Origin: Streptomyces sp. NBC_00459
GTDB taxonomy: Bacteria; Actinomycetota; Actinomycetes; Streptomycetales; Streptomycetaceae
Length of the DNA stretch: 64,000 bases
Direction of reading: 5' to 3'
NCBI RefSeq assembly: GCF_036013955.1
Contig: NZ_CP107903.1
Span: 2,356,001-2,420,000 of the forward strand
Shown: in pieces, positions 9,046-18,384 of the stretch
How positions within the stretch are numbered: position 1 is the first letter of the stretch
Layout of the letters: each line of letters opens with the position of its first letter
Translations under genes and position numbers: made by a program
The notes under the pieces: generated by a model
The model's database searches: none
What the model was told of the DNA's origin: nothing
What the model saw: the letters and a program-made list of their open reading frames with translations, nothing else

Positions 9046-9440
9046 GGTGCGGACACCCTTCGGAACGCCTCCACCTCGACCTCGACGACCAGACTGGGGT
9101 CCACGAGGCCGGCGACGATGATCATGGACGCGGCGGGCCGGACGGCGTCGAACAGCTCCTTGTGAGCGCGTCCGACGTCGTCCACGTCCCGCGCGTGGGT
9201 GATGTACATGCGTGTGCGGACGACGTCCTCGCGGCCGAGCTCCAGTTGCTCCAGCGCCGCGAACGCGACGTTGAAGGCGTTGACCGTCTGCTCGTAGGGA
9301 CCGCCGCCGGCGATCTGGCCGTCCACGATCGAGGTGCAGCCGGAGACCAGCACCAGGCCGTTCGGCAGTTCCACCGCGCGGGAGTACCCGAAGGTGTCCT
9401 CCCAGGGCGCACCGGTCGTGACACGCCGTACGTCGCTCAC
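9042..9440 (-). CDS. RidA/YjgF-family protein lacking the usual catalytic arginine
   Basis: A 132-residue protein of the Rid fold: [21 protein letters not shown], then [15 protein letters not shown], and the C-terminal strand region [10 protein letters not shown]. RidA proteins hydrolyse reactive enamine and imine intermediates from PLP enzymes and use an Arg in a PARS motif. Here that motif reads PAAS (residues 102-105), so the arginine is replaced by alanine. The protein is therefore more likely a divergent Rid subfamily member than a standard 2-aminoacrylate deaminase. It overlaps hisF (ATGA) and priA (GTGA), so it is made with the his enzymes. Confidence 0.88.
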   Translation of the reverse strand: MSDVRRVTTGAPWEDTFGYSRAVELPNGLVLVSGCTSIVDGQIAGGGPYEQTVNAFNVAFAALEQLELGREDVVRTRMYITHARDVDDVGRAHKELFDAVRPAASMIIVAGLVDPSLVVEVEVEAFRRVSAP

Positions 9441-10177
9441 TTGGCCACCGCCTCCAAGGCCTCTTCCAGGGTGAACGCCTTCGCGTACAGGGCCTTCCCG
9501 ACGATGGAGCCCTCGACACCGAGGGGTACGAGCTCGGCGATGGCCCGCAGGTCGTCGAGGGACGAGACGCCGCCGGAGGCCACCACCGGCCGGTCGGTCG
9601 CCGCGCAGACGTTGCGCAGCAGCTCCAGGTTCGGGCCCTGGAGCGTGCCGTCCTTGGCGATGTCGGTCACGACGTACCGTGCGCAGCCCTCGGAGTTGAG
9701 GCGCTCCAGCGTCTCGTAGAGGTCGCCGCCGTCCCGGGTCCAGCCGCGTCCGCGAAGGGTGGTGCCGCGGACGTCGAGGCCGACCGCGATCTTGTCGCCG
9801 TGCTCGGCGATGACCTTGGCGACCCACTCCGGGGTCTCCAGGGCCGCCGTACCGAGGTTCACGCGCGTGCAGCCCGTCGCCAGGGCGGCGGCCAGCGTGT
9901 CGTCGTCGCGGATGCCGCCGGACAGCTCCACCTTGATGTCCATCGCCCCGGCGACCTCGGCGATCAGCTTGCGGTTGTCACCGGTGCCGAAGGCGGCGTC
10001 CAGGTCGACCAGGTGCAGCCACTCGGCGCCCGAGCGCTGCCAGGCGAGGGCCGCCTCCAGGGGGGAGCCGTACGAGGTCTCCGTACCGGACTCGCCGTGC
10101 ACGAGGCGTACGGCCTGGCCGTCGCGGACGTCGACGGCGGGGAGGAGTTCGAGCTTCGCGGAAGAGATCGAGGGCAT
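9437..10177 (-). CDS. priA: Phosphoribosyl isomerase A (dual HisA/TrpF activity expected)
   Basis: A 246-residue (beta/alpha)8 barrel isomerising ProFAR in histidine synthesis. Catalytic Asp residues sit in [15 protein letters not shown] (D16) and VTDIAKDGT. In Streptomyces and Mycobacterium this protein is PriA, which also performs the TrpF reaction on phosphoribosyl anthranilate. That fits this window, which has trpA, trpB, trpC and trpE but no trpF. Dual activity is inferred from the lineage, not shown by a single residue. The ATG at 10177 shares one base with the hisH stop (TGATG). Confidence 0.95.
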   Translation of the reverse strand: MPSISSAKLELLPAVDVRDGQAVRLVHGESGTETSYGSPLEAALAWQRSGAEWLHLVDLDAAFGTGDNRKLIAEVAGAMDIKVELSGGIRDDDTLAAALATGCTRVNLGTAALETPEWVAKVIAEHGDKIAVGLDVRGTTLRGRGWTRDGGDLYETLERLNSEGCARYVVTDIAKDGTLQGPNLELLRNVCAATDRPVVASGGVSSLDDLRAIAELVPLGVEGSIVGKALYAKAFTLEEALEAVAK

Positions 10178-10827
10178 CAGAGGGTTCCGATCCAGTTGTT
10201 CAGCAGCTGCGCTCCGGCGTCGCCGGACTTCTCGGGGTGGAACTGGGTGGCCCACAGGGCGCCGTTCTCGACGGCCGCCACAAAGGGCTTGCCGTGCGTC
10301 GACCAGGTGACCCTGGGGGCTCGCATCACCGGGTTCGTGATCTCCAGGGACCAGTCGTGGACGGCGTAGGAGTGGACGAAGTAGAAGCGCGCGTCGGCGT
10401 CCAGGCCCGCGAAGAGCTGGGAGTCGGCCGGGGCGTCGACGGTGTTCCAGCCCATGTGGGGCACGATGTCGGCCTGGAGCGGCTCGACGGAGCCGGGCCA
10501 CTCGTCGAGGCCCTCGCTCTCGACGCCGTGCTCGATACCGCGCGCGAAGAGGATCTGCATGCCGACGCAGATGCCCATCACGGGACGTCCGCCGGCCAGC
10601 CGGCGCCCGACGATCCAGTCGCCGCGCGCCTCCTTGAGGCCCTGCATACAGGCGGCGAAGGCGCCGACGCCCGGCACCAGCAGCCCGTCCGCGTTCATGG
10701 CCGTGTCGAAGTCACGCGTTATCTCGACGTCGGCACCCGCGCGCGCGAGAGCGCGTTCGGCCGACCGCACGTTGCCGAAGCCGTAGTCGAAGACGACGAC
10801 CTTCTTGGACGCTTTGGACGCGCTCAA
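10177..10827 (-). CDS. hisH: Imidazole glycerol phosphate synthase, glutaminase subunit
   Basis: Class I glutamine amidotransferase that feeds ammonia to HisF. The nucleophile Cys is in [10 protein letters not shown] and the His-Glu pair in TQFHPEKSG. The chosen start is TTG at 10827 ([16 protein letters not shown]), with GGAGG seven bases upstream and a TTGA overlap with the preceding small membrane gene. This gives 216 residues, a normal length. Longer in-frame readings lack a ribosome site and family similarity. Confidence 0.95.
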   Translation of the reverse strand: MSASKASKKVVVFDYGFGNVRSAERALARAGADVEITRDFDTAMNADGLLVPGVGAFAACMQGLKEARGDWIVGRRLAGGRPVMGICVGMQILFARGIEHGVESEGLDEWPGSVEPLQADIVPHMGWNTVDAPADSQLFAGLDADARFYFVHSYAVHDWSLEITNPVMRAPRVTWSTHGKPFVAAVENGALWATQFHPEKSGDAGAQLLNNWIGTL

Positions 10828-10988
10828 TTCCAGACCTCCAGCCTCATGACACCGGCGACCAGACACATCGCGGCGCCGATCGAGAGCAGCACGATGAGGC
10901 TCATCGGCATCTTCTGCTTGACGAAGGAGTAGATCCCGCCGAGCAGGAAGAGTCCGACGACGATCAGGATGGTGGAGAGGCCGCTCAT
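10824..10988 (-). CDS. 54-residue membrane protein inside the his operon
   Basis: Reads [18 protein letters not shown], a short KQKMP turn, then [20 protein letters not shown] and a RLEVWN tail: two membrane helices joined by a positively charged loop. The ATG at 10988 is 3 bp after the hisB stop and the TGA overlaps the hisH TTG. The sequence upstream of hisH (GGAGG) lies in its final codons, so hisH translation likely depends on reading this gene. Its function is unknown. Tight packing on both sides argues that it is real. It could be a small membrane anchor or simply a coupled hypothetical protein. Confidence 0.82.
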   Translation of the reverse strand: MSGLSTILIVVGLFLLGGIYSFVKQKMPMSLIVLLSIGAAMCLVAGVMRLEVWN

Positions 10989-10991
10989 GGC

Positions 10992-11585
10992 TTACAGGGC
11001 GCCCTTCGTGGAGGGGAGGATGCCCGCCGCGCGCGGGTCGCGCTCGGAGGCGTACCGCAGCGCCCGGGCGAGGGCCTTGAACTGGCACTCCACGATGTGG
11101 TGGGCGTTGCGCCCGTAGGGCACGTGCACGTGCAGCGCGATCTGGGCCTGGGCGACGAAGGACTCCAGGATGTGCCGGGTCATCGTGGTGTCGTACTCGC
11201 CGATCATCGGCGCCATCTTCTCGGGCTCGGTGTGCACGAGGTACGGGCGGCCACTGAGGTCCACCGTCACCTGGGCGAGGGACTCGTCCAGGGGGACCGT
11301 GCAGTTGCCGAAGCGGTAGATGCCGACCTTGTCGCCGAGGGCCTGCTTGAAGGCGGCGCCGAGGGCGAGGGCGGTGTCCTCGATGGTGTGGTGCGAGTCG
11401 ATGTGCAGGTCGCCCTCGGTCTTCACGGTCAGGTCGAACAGACCGTGCCGGCCGAGCTGGTCGAGCATGTGGTCGTAGAAGCCGACGCCCGTCGACACCT
11501 CGACCTTGCCGGTGCCGTCGAGATCGATCTCGACGAGGACCGATGTCTCCTTGGTGGTGCGCTCCACGCGTCCGACGCGGCTCAT
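10992..11585 (-). CDS. hisB: Imidazoleglycerol-phosphate dehydratase
   Basis: A 197-residue monofunctional IGPD, without the histidinol phosphatase domain found in enterobacterial HisB. The duplicated metal-binding motifs are [14 protein letters not shown] and [19 protein letters not shown]. It converts imidazole glycerol phosphate to imidazole acetol phosphate, the substrate of HisC. The ATG at 11585 overlaps the hisC stop (ATGA). Confidence 0.97.
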   Translation of the reverse strand: MSRVGRVERTTKETSVLVEIDLDGTGKVEVSTGVGFYDHMLDQLGRHGLFDLTVKTEGDLHIDSHHTIEDTALALGAAFKQALGDKVGIYRFGNCTVPLDESLAQVTVDLSGRPYLVHTEPEKMAPMIGEYDTTMTRHILESFVAQAQIALHVHVPYGRNAHHIVECQFKALARALRYASERDPRAAGILPSTKGAL

Positions 11586-12694
11586 GACTTGTCCTGCTCC
11601 TTCTTCAGTTCACGTACCGCGTCGAGGAACGCGTCGTTTTCGGCGGGAGTTCCGGCGGTGACCCGCAGCCATCCCGGTACGCCGTTGTCCCGGACCAGGA
11701 CGCCCCGGTCGAGGATCCGCTGCCAGGCCTCGTGGGAGTCGGCGAAGGTGCCGAACTGTACGAAGTTGGCGTCGGACTCGGTGACGTCGAAGCCGATGGC
11801 ACGTAGTTCGGCGACCAGCCGGTCCCGCTCGGCCTTCAGCTGCTCGACGTAACCGAGCAGCGTGTCGGTGTGCTCCAGGGCGGCCAGGGCGGTCGCCTGG
11901 GCCACGGCCGACAGGTGGTAGGGCAGTCGTACGAGCTGTACGGCGTCGACGACGGCCGGGTGCGCGGCGAGATAGCCGAGGCGCAGGCCCGCCGCGCCGA
12001 ACGCCTTGGACATCGTCCGGGAGACGACGAGATTCGGCCGTCCTTCGAGCAGCGGCAGCAGCGAGTCGCCGTGGCTGAACTCGATGTACGCCTCGTCGAC
12101 CACGACCATGGACGGCTTGGCGGTCTGCGCGGCCTCGTACAGGGCGAGGACCGTCTCGCGCGGGACCGCGTTCCCGGTGGGGTTGTTCGGGGTGGTGATG
12201 AAGACGACGTCCGGGCGGTGCTCGGCGACGGCCTTCTCGGCCGCCGGGAGATCGATCGTGAAGTCGTCGTTGCGGGGGCCTGAGATCCAGCCGGTGCCCG
12301 TCCCGCGCGCGATGAGGCCGTGCATCGAGTAGGAGGGCTCGAAGCCGATCGCGGTGCGGCCGGGCCCGCCGAAGGTCTGGAGGAGCTGCTGGATGACCTC
12401 GTTGGAGCCGTTGGCGGCCCACACGTTGGCGAGGCCGACCTCGTGCCCGGAGGTGTCCGTGAGGTACTTGGCGAGCTGTGTACGCAGCTCCACGGCGTCC
12501 CGGTCGGGGTAGCGGTTGAGGTTCCGGGCCGCCTCGCGCACCCGCTCCGCGATCCGCTCGACGAGCGGTTCGGGCAGCGGGTAGGGGTTCTCGTTGGTGT
12601 TCAGCCGTACGGGGACGTCCAGCTGGGGCGCGCCGTACGGCGACTTGCCGCGCAGTTCGTCGCGTACGGGGAGATCGTCGATTCCGAAGCTCAC
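11582..12694 (-). CDS. hisC: Histidinol-phosphate aminotransferase
   Basis: A PLP-dependent fold-type I aminotransferase of 370 residues. It has the N-terminal substrate motif [11 protein letters not shown], the TTPNNPTGN loop, [10 protein letters not shown], and the PLP lysine in [17 protein letters not shown]. It transaminates imidazole acetol phosphate with glutamate. The GTG at 12694 overlaps the hisD stop (GTGA). Confidence 0.97.
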   Translation of the reverse strand: MSFGIDDLPVRDELRGKSPYGAPQLDVPVRLNTNENPYPLPEPLVERIAERVREAARNLNRYPDRDAVELRTQLAKYLTDTSGHEVGLANVWAANGSNEVIQQLLQTFGGPGRTAIGFEPSYSMHGLIARGTGTGWISGPRNDDFTIDLPAAEKAVAEHRPDVVFITTPNNPTGNAVPRETVLALYEAAQTAKPSMVVVDEAYIEFSHGDSLLPLLEGRPNLVVSRTMSKAFGAAGLRLGYLAAHPAVVDAVQLVRLPYHLSAVAQATALAALEHTDTLLGYVEQLKAERDRLVAELRAIGFDVTESDANFVQFGTFADSHEAWQRILDRGVLVRDNGVPGWLRVTAGTPAENDAFLDAVRELKKEQDKS

Positions 12695-14013
12695 TTGCCG
12701 GGCACCTTCCAACCGAACCGAGCCTTGATCGCCGCGCCGTGCGCGGGCAGGTCCTCCGCCTCCGCCAGCGTCACCACGTGCTGCGCCACGTCGGCGAGGG
12801 CGTCGCGTGTGTAGTCCACGATGTGGATGCCGCGCAGGAAGGACTGGACGGACAGACCCGAGGAGTGGCAGGCGCAGCCGCCGGTGGGGAGCACGTGGTT
12901 GGAGCCGGCCGCGTAGTCGCCCAGTGAGACGGGTGCCCAGGGGCCGACGAAGATCGCACCCGCGTTCCTGACCCGGTCGGCGACGGCAGCCGCGTCGGCC
13001 GTCTGGATCTCCAGGTGCTCGGCGCCGTACGCGTCGGCGACCCGGAGGCCCTCGTCGATGCCGTCGACCAGCACGATCGCGGACTGGCGGCCGGCGAGCG
13101 CCGGGACGATCCGGTCCTCGATGTGCTTGGTGGCCGCGATCTGCGGCTCCAGCTCCTTCTCGACCGCGTCCGCGAGCGCCACCGAGTCGGTGACGAGGAC
13201 GGCGGCGGCCAGCGGGTCGTGCTCGGCCTGACTGATCAGGTCGGCGGCGACGTGTGCCGGGTCGGCGGTGTCGTCGGCGAGGATCGCGATCTCGGTGGGG
13301 CCGGCCTCGGTGTCGATGCCGATCTTCCCCGCGAAGTACCGCTTGGCGGCGGCGACCCAGATGTTGCCCGGGCCCATGACCATGTTCGTGGGGGCGCACG
13401 ACTCGGTGCCGTAAGCGAACATCGCGACGGCGGTCGCGCCACCGGCCGCGTACACCTCGTCGATGCCGAGCAGCGCGCAGGCGGCGAGGATGGTCGGGTG
13501 GGGCAGGCCGCCGAACTCCGACTGTGCCGGAGAGGCGAGGGCGATCGACTCGACGCCCGCCTCCTGCGCGGGAACCACGTTCATGACCACGGTCGACGGG
13601 TACACGGACCGCCCGCCGGGCGCGTAGAGCCCGACCCGGTCCACGGGCACCCACTTCTCGGTGACCGAGCCGCCGGGCGCGACCTGGGTCGTGTGCGTCG
13701 TACGGCGCTGCTCGCGGTGGACGAGACGGGCGCGGCGGATGGACTCCTCCAGGGCCGCGCGGACGGCCGGGTCGAGCTGTTCCAGCGCGTCGGCGAGGGC
13801 CCGGGCGGGCACGGTCACGGATTCCAGCCGGACTCCGTCGAACTTCTCGGCGAAGTCGATCAGCGCCGCGTCGCCCCGATGATGCACGGCCTCGCAGATC
13901 GGACGCACCTTCTCCAGGGCGGCCGAGACGTCGAAGTCGGCTCGGGGCAGCAGGTCGCGCAGGGCAGGTCCCTCAGGGAGGGCGTCGCCGCGCAGATCGA
14001 TTCGAGAGATCAC
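12691..14013 (-). CDS. hisD: Histidinol dehydrogenase
   Basis: A zinc enzyme oxidising histidinol to histidine in two NAD-dependent steps. The protein has 440 residues from the GTG at 14013 ([15 protein letters not shown]). Family signatures include [56 protein letters not shown] and SNHVLPTGG. It is the first gene of the his operon. The 17-bp palindrome at 14055-14071 lies 41 bp upstream of its start. Confidence 0.97.
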   Translation of the reverse strand: MISRIDLRGDALPEGPALRDLLPRADFDVSAALEKVRPICEAVHHRGDAALIDFAEKFDGVRLESVTVPARALADALEQLDPAVRAALEESIRRARLVHREQRRTTHTTQVAPGGSVTEKWVPVDRVGLYAPGGRSVYPSTVVMNVVPAQEAGVESIALASPAQSEFGGLPHPTILAACALLGIDEVYAAGGATAVAMFAYGTESCAPTNMVMGPGNIWVAAAKRYFAGKIGIDTEAGPTEIAILADDTADPAHVAADLISQAEHDPLAAAVLVTDSVALADAVEKELEPQIAATKHIEDRIVPALAGRQSAIVLVDGIDEGLRVADAYGAEHLEIQTADAAAVADRVRNAGAIFVGPWAPVSLGDYAAGSNHVLPTGGCACHSSGLSVQSFLRGIHIVDYTRDALADVAQHVVTLAEAEDLPAHGAAIKARFGWKVPGK

Positions 14014-14054
14014 GCGGACAATTCTCTCAGACGGGGAACGGGCGTCGTCCGCGC

Positions 14055-14071
14055 GTATCAGTGGCTGATAC
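14055..14071. promoter_or_regulatory. Palindrome upstream of hisD, possible operator
   Basis: GTATCAGTGGCTGATAC has two perfect 7-bp arms around TGG. It lies in the 195-bp gap between divergent hisD and the membrane protein starting at 14209, close to where a hisD promoter should be. The protein that would bind it is unknown. Confidence 0.45.
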
Positions 14072-14208
14072 AGAGCGTTGCGAACCCCCGTACGGGAACT
14101 TGGAAGATCACCTTCCCGTCTTGAGTTCAGAGAGTTACTGAGCGGGCAGAACGGTTGTACGAAACCCGCTGGTAGTGCTCGATGACGCGGGGAGGAGTAG
14201 GAAAAGTC

Positions 14209-15807
14209 GTGACAGAGGGTGCCGGCATCCGCATGGGGGGCTCGGCGAACACGGGGGAACCACCGGACGATCTGAGCGCCGCCGAACTCGGTATGTGGCA
14301 GGCCTTCCGCAACGGCAGCGTGTACGACCTGAGCAGCGGCGACACCGTCGTCGACGATCCGCACGGCGGCCATCCGTGGGGCGCCGAACGCACCGTACGG
14401 GCCCGCATCGTGTGCTGGCTGCTCCTCGACGGCCCGCCGACGCTCGCCGGGCGCGTGGCGTCCCTCAAGCTCACCGGCGTACAGATCAACGGCACGCTGG
14501 ATCTGGCGGGCGGCACGGTCGAGCCGTACGTCGAGCTGAAGAGCTGCCGGTTCGAGAAGGAGATCCTCGTGCCGGAGGCCCACTTCACGACCGTACGGCT
14601 GGTGAACTGCTCGGTGCCGCGGCTGGAGGCGGCCCGGGTGCACACCGAGGGCGATCTGCACCTCCCCCGCTGCCGCTTCCACAACGGCGCCCGGCTCACC
14701 GACGCGCAGATCGGTACGGATCTGCTGCTCAACCAGGCCGTCGTCTACCGGGACCGGCGCGGGCGCTCGATCGTCGCGGACGGCATGAGCGTCGGCCAGG
14801 ACCTCCAGGCCGAGATGCTGGAGTCGCACGGCGAGCTGAGTCTGCGCGGGGCGACGATCGGCGTCTCGCTGAGCCTGCGCGGCGCCCGCCTCACCAACCC
14901 CTACGGGAGACTCGCGCTCAACGCCCCCCAGCTGACCGTGGGCCGGACGCTGTATCTCACCCCCGCCGGTGTCTGGAACCCCATCCTGACCAGCGGCACG
15001 ACCCCCGCGCGCGGGACGCGTATCCAGCGTTTCGAGTGCGAGGGCGGGATCCGGCTCGACGACGGCCGGTTCGGCGACGCCGTCGACCTCGAACGCGCCC
15101 GTCTCGTCTTCACCGACGATCAGCAGCTGTCGCTGCTGCGGGTGCAGACGCCCGAGCTGCGCTTCCTCGGGGAGCGGCCGGAGCGCGGCAAGGTCGTGCT
15201 GTCGGGCGCCAAGGTCGTCAACCTGGTGGACCGGGCGGACAGTTGGCCAGGACCGGGCAATCTGCACATGGGCGGCTTCGCGTACGAGAACCTCGTACCG
15301 CAGGGGCCGTTCCCGCCGGCGGAGCGGCTGGCGTGGGTGGCGGCGGCGACCGCCGAGTACAGCCCGGAGCCGTACGAGCGGCTGGCCACCGTGCTGCGCA
15401 ACGGCGGCGAGGACGAGGACGCGCGCGAGGTGCTGCTCGCCAAGCAGCGCCGCCGCCGCGAGACCCTCCCGCCTGCGGCGAAACTGTGGGGGTACGTGCA
15501 GGACTGGACGGTCGCCTACGGGTACCGGCCCGGCCGGGCCGCCGTGTGGATGGCGGTGCTGTGGGCGGCGACCTCGGTCGCGTTCGCGCACGCGAGCCAT
15601 CCGCCCCTGAAGAGCGGGGAGCACCCGCCGTGGAACCCCTCCCTCTTCGCCCTCGACCTGCTGCTCCCGGTGATCGACCTGGGTCAGGTCGGCTTCTGGC
15701 AGCTGCGCGGCGGCTGGCAGTGGCTGTCCGCGGCGATCATCATGCTGGGCTGGGTCCTGGCGACGACGGTCGCGGCGGGGGCGACCCGGCTGCTGCGCAG
15801 AAACTGA
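14209..15807 (+). CDS. Membrane protein with beta-helical (pentapeptide-like) domain
   Basis: About 532 residues from the GTG at 14209, which follows GGGGAGGAG; an in-frame ATG at 14182 lies before that ribosome site and is less likely. Residues from about 80 to 350 are a string of short strands such as [34 protein letters not shown] and [12 protein letters not shown], typical of a right-handed beta-helix. After a helical region ([22 protein letters not shown]), the C terminus has two or three membrane segments ([17 protein letters not shown] and [20 protein letters not shown]). Related proteins are sometimes labelled membrane-associated oxidoreductase, but no oxidoreductase motif is visible. 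The function is unknown. Confidence 0.85.
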   Translation: MTEGAGIRMGGSANTGEPPDDLSAAELGMWQAFRNGSVYDLSSGDTVVDDPHGGHPWGAERTVRARIVCWLLLDGPPTLAGRVASLKLTGVQINGTLDLAGGTVEPYVELKSCRFEKEILVPEAHFTTVRLVNCSVPRLEAARVHTEGDLHLPRCRFHNGARLTDAQIGTDLLLNQAVVYRDRRGRSIVADGMSVGQDLQAEMLESHGELSLRGATIGVSLSLRGARLTNPYGRLALNAPQLTVGRTLYLTPAGVWNPILTSGTTPARGTRIQRFECEGGIRLDDGRFGDAVDLERARLVFTDDQQLSLLRVQTPELRFLGERPERGKVVLSGAKVVNLVDRADSWPGPGNLHMGGFAYENLVPQGPFPPAERLAWVAAATAEYSPEPYERLATVLRNGGEDEDAREVLLAKQRRRRETLPPAAKLWGYVQDWTVAYGYRPGRAAVWMAVLWAATSVAFAHASHPPLKSGEHPPWNPSLFALDLLLPVIDLGQVGFWQLRGGWQWLSAAIIMLGWVLATTVAAGATRLLRRN

Positions 15808-15872
15808 GCCGGGCTCATTTTTCTTCACCATCCCCTCACGTCGGACCGTACAACTAAAAACAGGGTGCGCGT

Positions 15873-16982
15873 TTGCTCTGGCGCGACTCCGACCTGCGCC
15901 TTTCAATGGTCGACACCATGGCTTCGCTGCGTGCGTTCCTCCGTGCCACCAGGACGGAACGGAACACTCCGCCGTCTCCACTCCTCGCCGCCGCCGGACT
16001 GCCTGCCGACGACGAGGTACTGCTCGACGCGCCCGACGCGCGCCTCGGCCCCTCGCTCGTCGCGGCGGGCCGGGGCGATTACGGTCCGGCGGCCGAACTG
16101 CTGGCCGCCACCCGTGCCGGAGCCGAGTGGGAGAGCCGCGACCGGTACGTGATCCGGCTGGCCGCGTTCGCGCACTCCCGCGCCGAGTGGTTCACGTCCT
16201 GGCGCGCCGCCGCCCCGAACGACCCGGACGCGCTGCTGGTCGGCGCCGAACTGGCGGTGGCCCGCGCCTGGGCCTCCCCGGCCCGCGCCGAGCTCCTCCA
16301 CCAGACCGGCCCGTTGGTCGAGGCCGCCGCGGCGGCCTGCCCGCGCGACCCGGTGCCCTGGCGCATCGCACTGGACCGGGCCCGGGGCAGCGACGCGGAC
16401 CACGGCGAGTTCGAGAGGCTGTGGGGCGAGGCCGTACGCCGTTCCCCGCACCACCACGGCAGCCATGTGGCGGCCCTCCAGTACCTGTCCACCAGCCGCT
16501 TCCGCTCCTCGGGCGGGCTCGGCTCGCACCGCGAGTGCTTCGACTTCGCCGAGCGGGCCGCGCAGGACGCCCTGCCCGGCTCACTCGTCCAGGCGCTGCC
16601 TCTGCACGCCGCCTTCGCCTGTCTGACCGAGGGCGACGGCAGAACGGTGGTGGACCGGGCCCGCCTGGACGCGGCGGCGGACGCTGCCGTCGCCCTGTCC
16701 GCGACGCACCCGGCGGCAGACCCCTGGTCGGCCGAGCTCCGCAACCTGCTGACATACGTCCTGGTGGGACTCGACCGCTGGCAGGACGCCTTCCTCCAAC
16801 TGCGCCTGACCGGCCCCTACGCCACGTCCTTCCCCTGGGACCGGTTCTCGGACGACCCCCTCGGCAGGTTCCTCGAAACACGCGAGGAGGTCCGCCGGAA
16901 CGCGCCCGCCGATCGCTGCGCGGTCTGCGCCGGTCATCCACGGAGTGAGCACGGCGGACGCGATCACTCCGGCGACCACTAG
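15873..16982 (+). CDS. Conserved actinobacterial protein of unknown function, helical-repeat type
   Basis: Up to 369 residues, largely helical and Ala/Arg-rich, with repeated segments such as [22 protein letters not shown] and [18 protein letters not shown] that resemble TPR-like solenoids. The C terminus ends with [16 protein letters not shown], a CxxC plus two His arrangement that could bind zinc. The start is uncertain: TTG at 15873 after AGGGTG, or ATG at 15906 or 15918. It lies 65 bp after the beta-helix membrane protein and 11 bp before the Lon-domain gene, so an operon is likely. I do not recognise the family. Confidence 0.75.
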   Translation: MLWRDSDLRLSMVDTMASLRAFLRATRTERNTPPSPLLAAAGLPADDEVLLDAPDARLGPSLVAAGRGDYGPAAELLAATRAGAEWESRDRYVIRLAAFAHSRAEWFTSWRAAAPNDPDALLVGAELAVARAWASPARAELLHQTGPLVEAAAAACPRDPVPWRIALDRARGSDADHGEFERLWGEAVRRSPHHHGSHVAALQYLSTSRFRSSGGLGSHRECFDFAERAAQDALPGSLVQALPLHAAFACLTEGDGRTVVDRARLDAAADAAVALSATHPAADPWSAELRNLLTYVLVGLDRWQDAFLQLRLTGPYATSFPWDRFSDDPLGRFLETREEVRRNAPADRCAVCAGHPRSEHGGRDHSGDH

Positions 16983-16993
16983 GCTTTCCCGTC

Positions 16994-17734
16994 GTGACCA
17001 TCGTCCGGCTGCCGCTCTTTCCGCTGAACTCGGTGCTGTTCCCGGGACTCGTCCTCCCGCTGAACATCTTCGAGGAGCGATATCGCGCCATGATGCGCGA
17101 ACTCCTCAAGACCCCCGATGACGAACCACGCCGGTTCGCCGTCGTGACGATCCGGGACGGCCACGAGGTCGCGCCCAGCTCACAGGGCCTGCCCGACCAG
17201 ACGGCGGTACCCGAACCCGGGCCCGCGGCGGGCTTCGGCGACGACCTGCTCAAGGCGTTCCACTCCGTGGGGTGCATCGCGGACGCGGCGACGATCAGGG
17301 AACGGGCGGACGGCACGTTCGAGGTCCTGGCGACCGGTACGACCCGGGTACGGCTGGTGTCGGTGGAGGCCTCGGGCCCGTTCCTGACGGCGGAGCTGGA
17401 GGAGTTGGAGGAGTCCGCGGGCGACGGGGCCGGCGCGCTGGCAGAAGGCGTCCTGAGGGCCTTCCGCCAGTACCAGAAGCGCCTGGCCGGCGCGCGGGAA
17501 CGCTCCCTGTCGACGGGCGCCGACCTTCCCGACGAGCCCTCGGTGGTGTCGTATCTGGTGGCGGCGGCGATGATGCTGGACACCCCGTCCAAGCAGCGCC
17601 TGCTCCAGGCCCCGGACACGTCGTCCCGCCTCCGCGAGGAGCTGAAGCTGCTGCGCACGGAGACGGCGATCATCCGCAGCCTCCCGTCGCTGCCGGCGTC
17701 GGAACTGACGCGCGGCCGGACAAGTCTCAACTGA
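16994..17734 (+). CDS. Lon protease substrate-binding-domain protein
   Basis: A 246-residue stand-alone LON N-terminal domain: VRLPLFPLNSVLFPGLVLPLNIFEERYRAMM at the start (the LPLFPLxxVLFPG family pattern) and a helical C-terminal bundle. No ATPase or protease domain is present, so it is not Lon itself. Stand-alone forms are widespread in actinomycetes with no firm role. The GTG at 16994 starts the alignment exactly. It lies 18 bp before the deacylase gene. Confidence 0.92.
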   Translation: MTIVRLPLFPLNSVLFPGLVLPLNIFEERYRAMMRELLKTPDDEPRRFAVVTIRDGHEVAPSSQGLPDQTAVPEPGPAAGFGDDLLKAFHSVGCIADAATIRERADGTFEVLATGTTRVRLVSVEASGPFLTAELEELEESAGDGAGALAEGVLRAFRQYQKRLAGARERSLSTGADLPDEPSVVSYLVAAAMMLDTPSKQRLLQAPDTSSRLREELKLLRTETAIIRSLPSLPASELTRGRTSLN

Positions 17735-17752
17735 GGGGGAGCGGGAATCCGG

Positions 17753-18247
17753 ATGGCGAAGAAGAAGCAGCAGTCGGGGGGAACACCGGCGACGGTGGCG
17801 CTGACGGCGGCGGGCGTCACGTACAAGGTGCACGCGTACGAGCACGACCCCGCGCATCCCTCGTACGGCGAGGAGGCCGCCGAGGCGATGGGGGTGTCGC
17901 CCGAGCGCGTCTTCAAGACCCTGGTGGCGGACGTGGACGGGGTACTGACGGTCGCGGTGGTCCCGGTGGCGGGTCAGCTGGACCTGAAGGCACTGGCGAC
18001 GGCGGTGTCGGGCAAACGGGCGTCGATGGCGGACCCGACGCTCGCGGAGCGCACGACGGGCTATGTCAGGGGCGGCATCTCCCCCCTGGGCCAGCGCAAG
18101 AGGCTCCGGACGGTCCTGGACACGTCGGCGGACGCCCACACCACGATCTGCGTCTCGGCGGGCCGACGGGGCCTGGAGGTCGAACTGTCCCCCGCGGACC
18201 TCGCCGGCCTCACGGACGCGGTGAGGGCCCCGATCGCCCGCGCGTGA
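17753..18247 (+). CDS. ybaK: Cys-tRNA(Pro) deacylase, YbaK type
   Basis: A 164-residue member of the YbaK/ProX editing family, which hydrolyses cysteine wrongly attached to tRNA(Pro). The expected motif with the functional lysine is RVFKTLVADVDG, followed by VAVVPVAGQLDLKALA and GYVRGGISPLGQRKRLRT. The ATG at 17753 begins a basic AKKKQQS tail. It ends the four-gene plus-strand run and is followed by a repeat with a strong hairpin. Confidence 0.93.
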   Translation: MAKKKQQSGGTPATVALTAAGVTYKVHAYEHDPAHPSYGEEAAEAMGVSPERVFKTLVADVDGVLTVAVVPVAGQLDLKALATAVSGKRASMADPTLAERTTGYVRGGISPLGQRKRLRTVLDTSADAHTTICVSAGRRGLEVELSPADLAGLTDAVRAPIARA

Positions 18248-18271
18248 ACTCTCGACTGACGGCGACTTCCA

Positions 18272-18345
18272 GCCCGTCCGGCGTTTGAGGACGAGCGCGT
18301 CCAGCGCGAAAGGGGGGTCTGGGGGCGCAGCCCCCAGGAACGGGA
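18272..18345. repeat. Interspersed repeat, family C, with terminator hairpin
   Basis: The sequence around CCCGTCCGGCGTTTGAGGAC followed by a G-rich block is a widely dispersed Streptomyces intergenic element. It includes a perfect 8-bp hairpin CTGGGGGC-gca-GCCCCCAG at 18319-18337. It lies between the convergent ybaK and DUF2567 genes and probably ends transcription from one or both. Confidence 0.7.
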
Positions 18346-18384
18346 TGGGCCGGGTAGGGGCGGCGGGGGCGAAGAAACCGCGGG

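Noticed and set aside
12691..15981. A long minus-strand frame extending hisD past 14013
   Set aside because: HisD similarity begins at 14013, and the plus-strand gene at 14209 has its own ribosome site and membrane segments. The extension is shadow frame.
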